From: DATIKM01 sp035477595
Lineage (GTDB): Bacteria; Armatimonadota; Chthonomonadetes; Chthonomonadales; CAJBBX01
Length of the DNA: 33,120 bases
Assembly: GCA_035477595.1 (NCBI GenBank)
Contig: DATIKM010000191.1
Coordinates: forward strand, 1-33,120
Reading direction: 5' to 3'
Position 1 is the first letter of the stretch. Each line of letters opens with the position of its first letter. The notes under the pieces are model-generated. The model was given only the letters and a program-made list of their open reading frames with translations. It did not search any database and was not told the DNA's origin. Position numbers and translations under genes: made by a program. Positions 33,012 through 33,120 of this stretch are shown here, piece after piece.

Positions 33012-33120
33012 ATGGAGTTGACGTCGACGATGGAGGACTACCTCGAGGCGGTGCTCAGGCTCTCGCGGCGCCAGCGGGTCGTCCGTATACGCGACATCGC
33101 GAACCTGCTGGGGGTCGCGC
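33012..33120 (+). CDS. DtxR/MntR-family metal-dependent transcriptional regulator (3' end beyond window)
   Basis: Only the first 36 codons are present: a short lead, then STMEDYLEAVLRLSRRQR followed by VVRIRDIANLLGVA. This is the characteristic start of the winged helix-turn-helix domain of DtxR/IdeR/MntR proteins (MEDYLExIxxL...VRxxDIAxxLGV). Members sense Fe(II) or Mn(II) and repress uptake genes. The true start may be the ATG at 33012 or the internal ATG at 33030; neither has a strong ribosome-binding site. Metal-binding residues lie beyond the window, so iron and manganese types cannot be separated. Confidence 0.85.
   Translation, partial: MELTSTMEDYLEAVLRLSRRQRVVRIRDIANLLGVA

Overview
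This is a GC-rich, gene-dense bacterial chromosomal window with Shine-Dalgarno-led genes, frequent ATGA start/stop overlaps, lipoprotein and Sec signals, and no tRNA, rRNA, CRISPR array or insertion sequence that I can see. Gene content (a glycyl radical enzyme, large exported glycoside hydrolase-like proteins, nucleotide-sugar genes, a hydrogenase-associated cyclic-nucleotide-type sensor) suggests an uncultured, environmental, at least partly anaerobic heterotroph. An Armatimonadota-, Planctomycetota- or Chloroflexota-like lineage is possible, but the sequence does not fix the taxon.

Layout. 1-1140: the tail of one gene and a complete tandem paralogue of an unknown helical protein ending in LLRP motifs; their 3' ends are a 208-bp direct repeat. 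1267-1938: an SRAP (YedK/HMCES-type) abasic-site protein. 1982-6361: a plus-strand cluster of a uroporphyrinogen-decarboxylase-family protein, a glycyl radical enzyme of unknown substrate (split by a frameshift near 4200) and its radical-SAM activase. 6482-10939 (minus): an exported three-repeat protein, the helicase RecD2 and a membrane protein coupled to it. 11104-12051 (minus): a GalE-like epimerase, divergent from a 1266-residue exported glycoside-hydrolase-like protein (12211-16011). 16012-16479 holds what looks like a decayed fragment of a [NiFe]-hydrogenase iron-sulfur subunit (HydB), directly before a cyclic-nucleotide-binding-domain protein of the type usually found in hydrogenase operons. 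A perfect palindrome separates that gene from a convergent MFS transporter (17028-18605).

18912-20544 (plus): a small lipoprotein metalloprotease and PurC. 20568-31368 (minus) is a probable long operon, in transcription order: an old-yellow-enzyme-family oxidoreductase, bifunctional fucokinase/GDP-fucose pyrophosphorylase (Fkp), RfbA, RfbB, RuvC, a DegT-type aminotransferase and PriA. It mixes nucleotide-sugar supply (GDP-fucose, dTDP-4-keto-6-deoxyglucose and perhaps an amino sugar) with replication/repair enzymes. 31577-32413 (minus) is an unknown zinc-ribbon protein. A 598-bp non-coding stretch with a palindromic operator candidate leads to a DtxR/MntR-family regulator cut by the window end.

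The parts most worth pursuing are the UroD-like/glycyl-radical-enzyme cluster, for which I know no assigned substrate, and the fossil hydrogenase locus with its surviving sensor gene.
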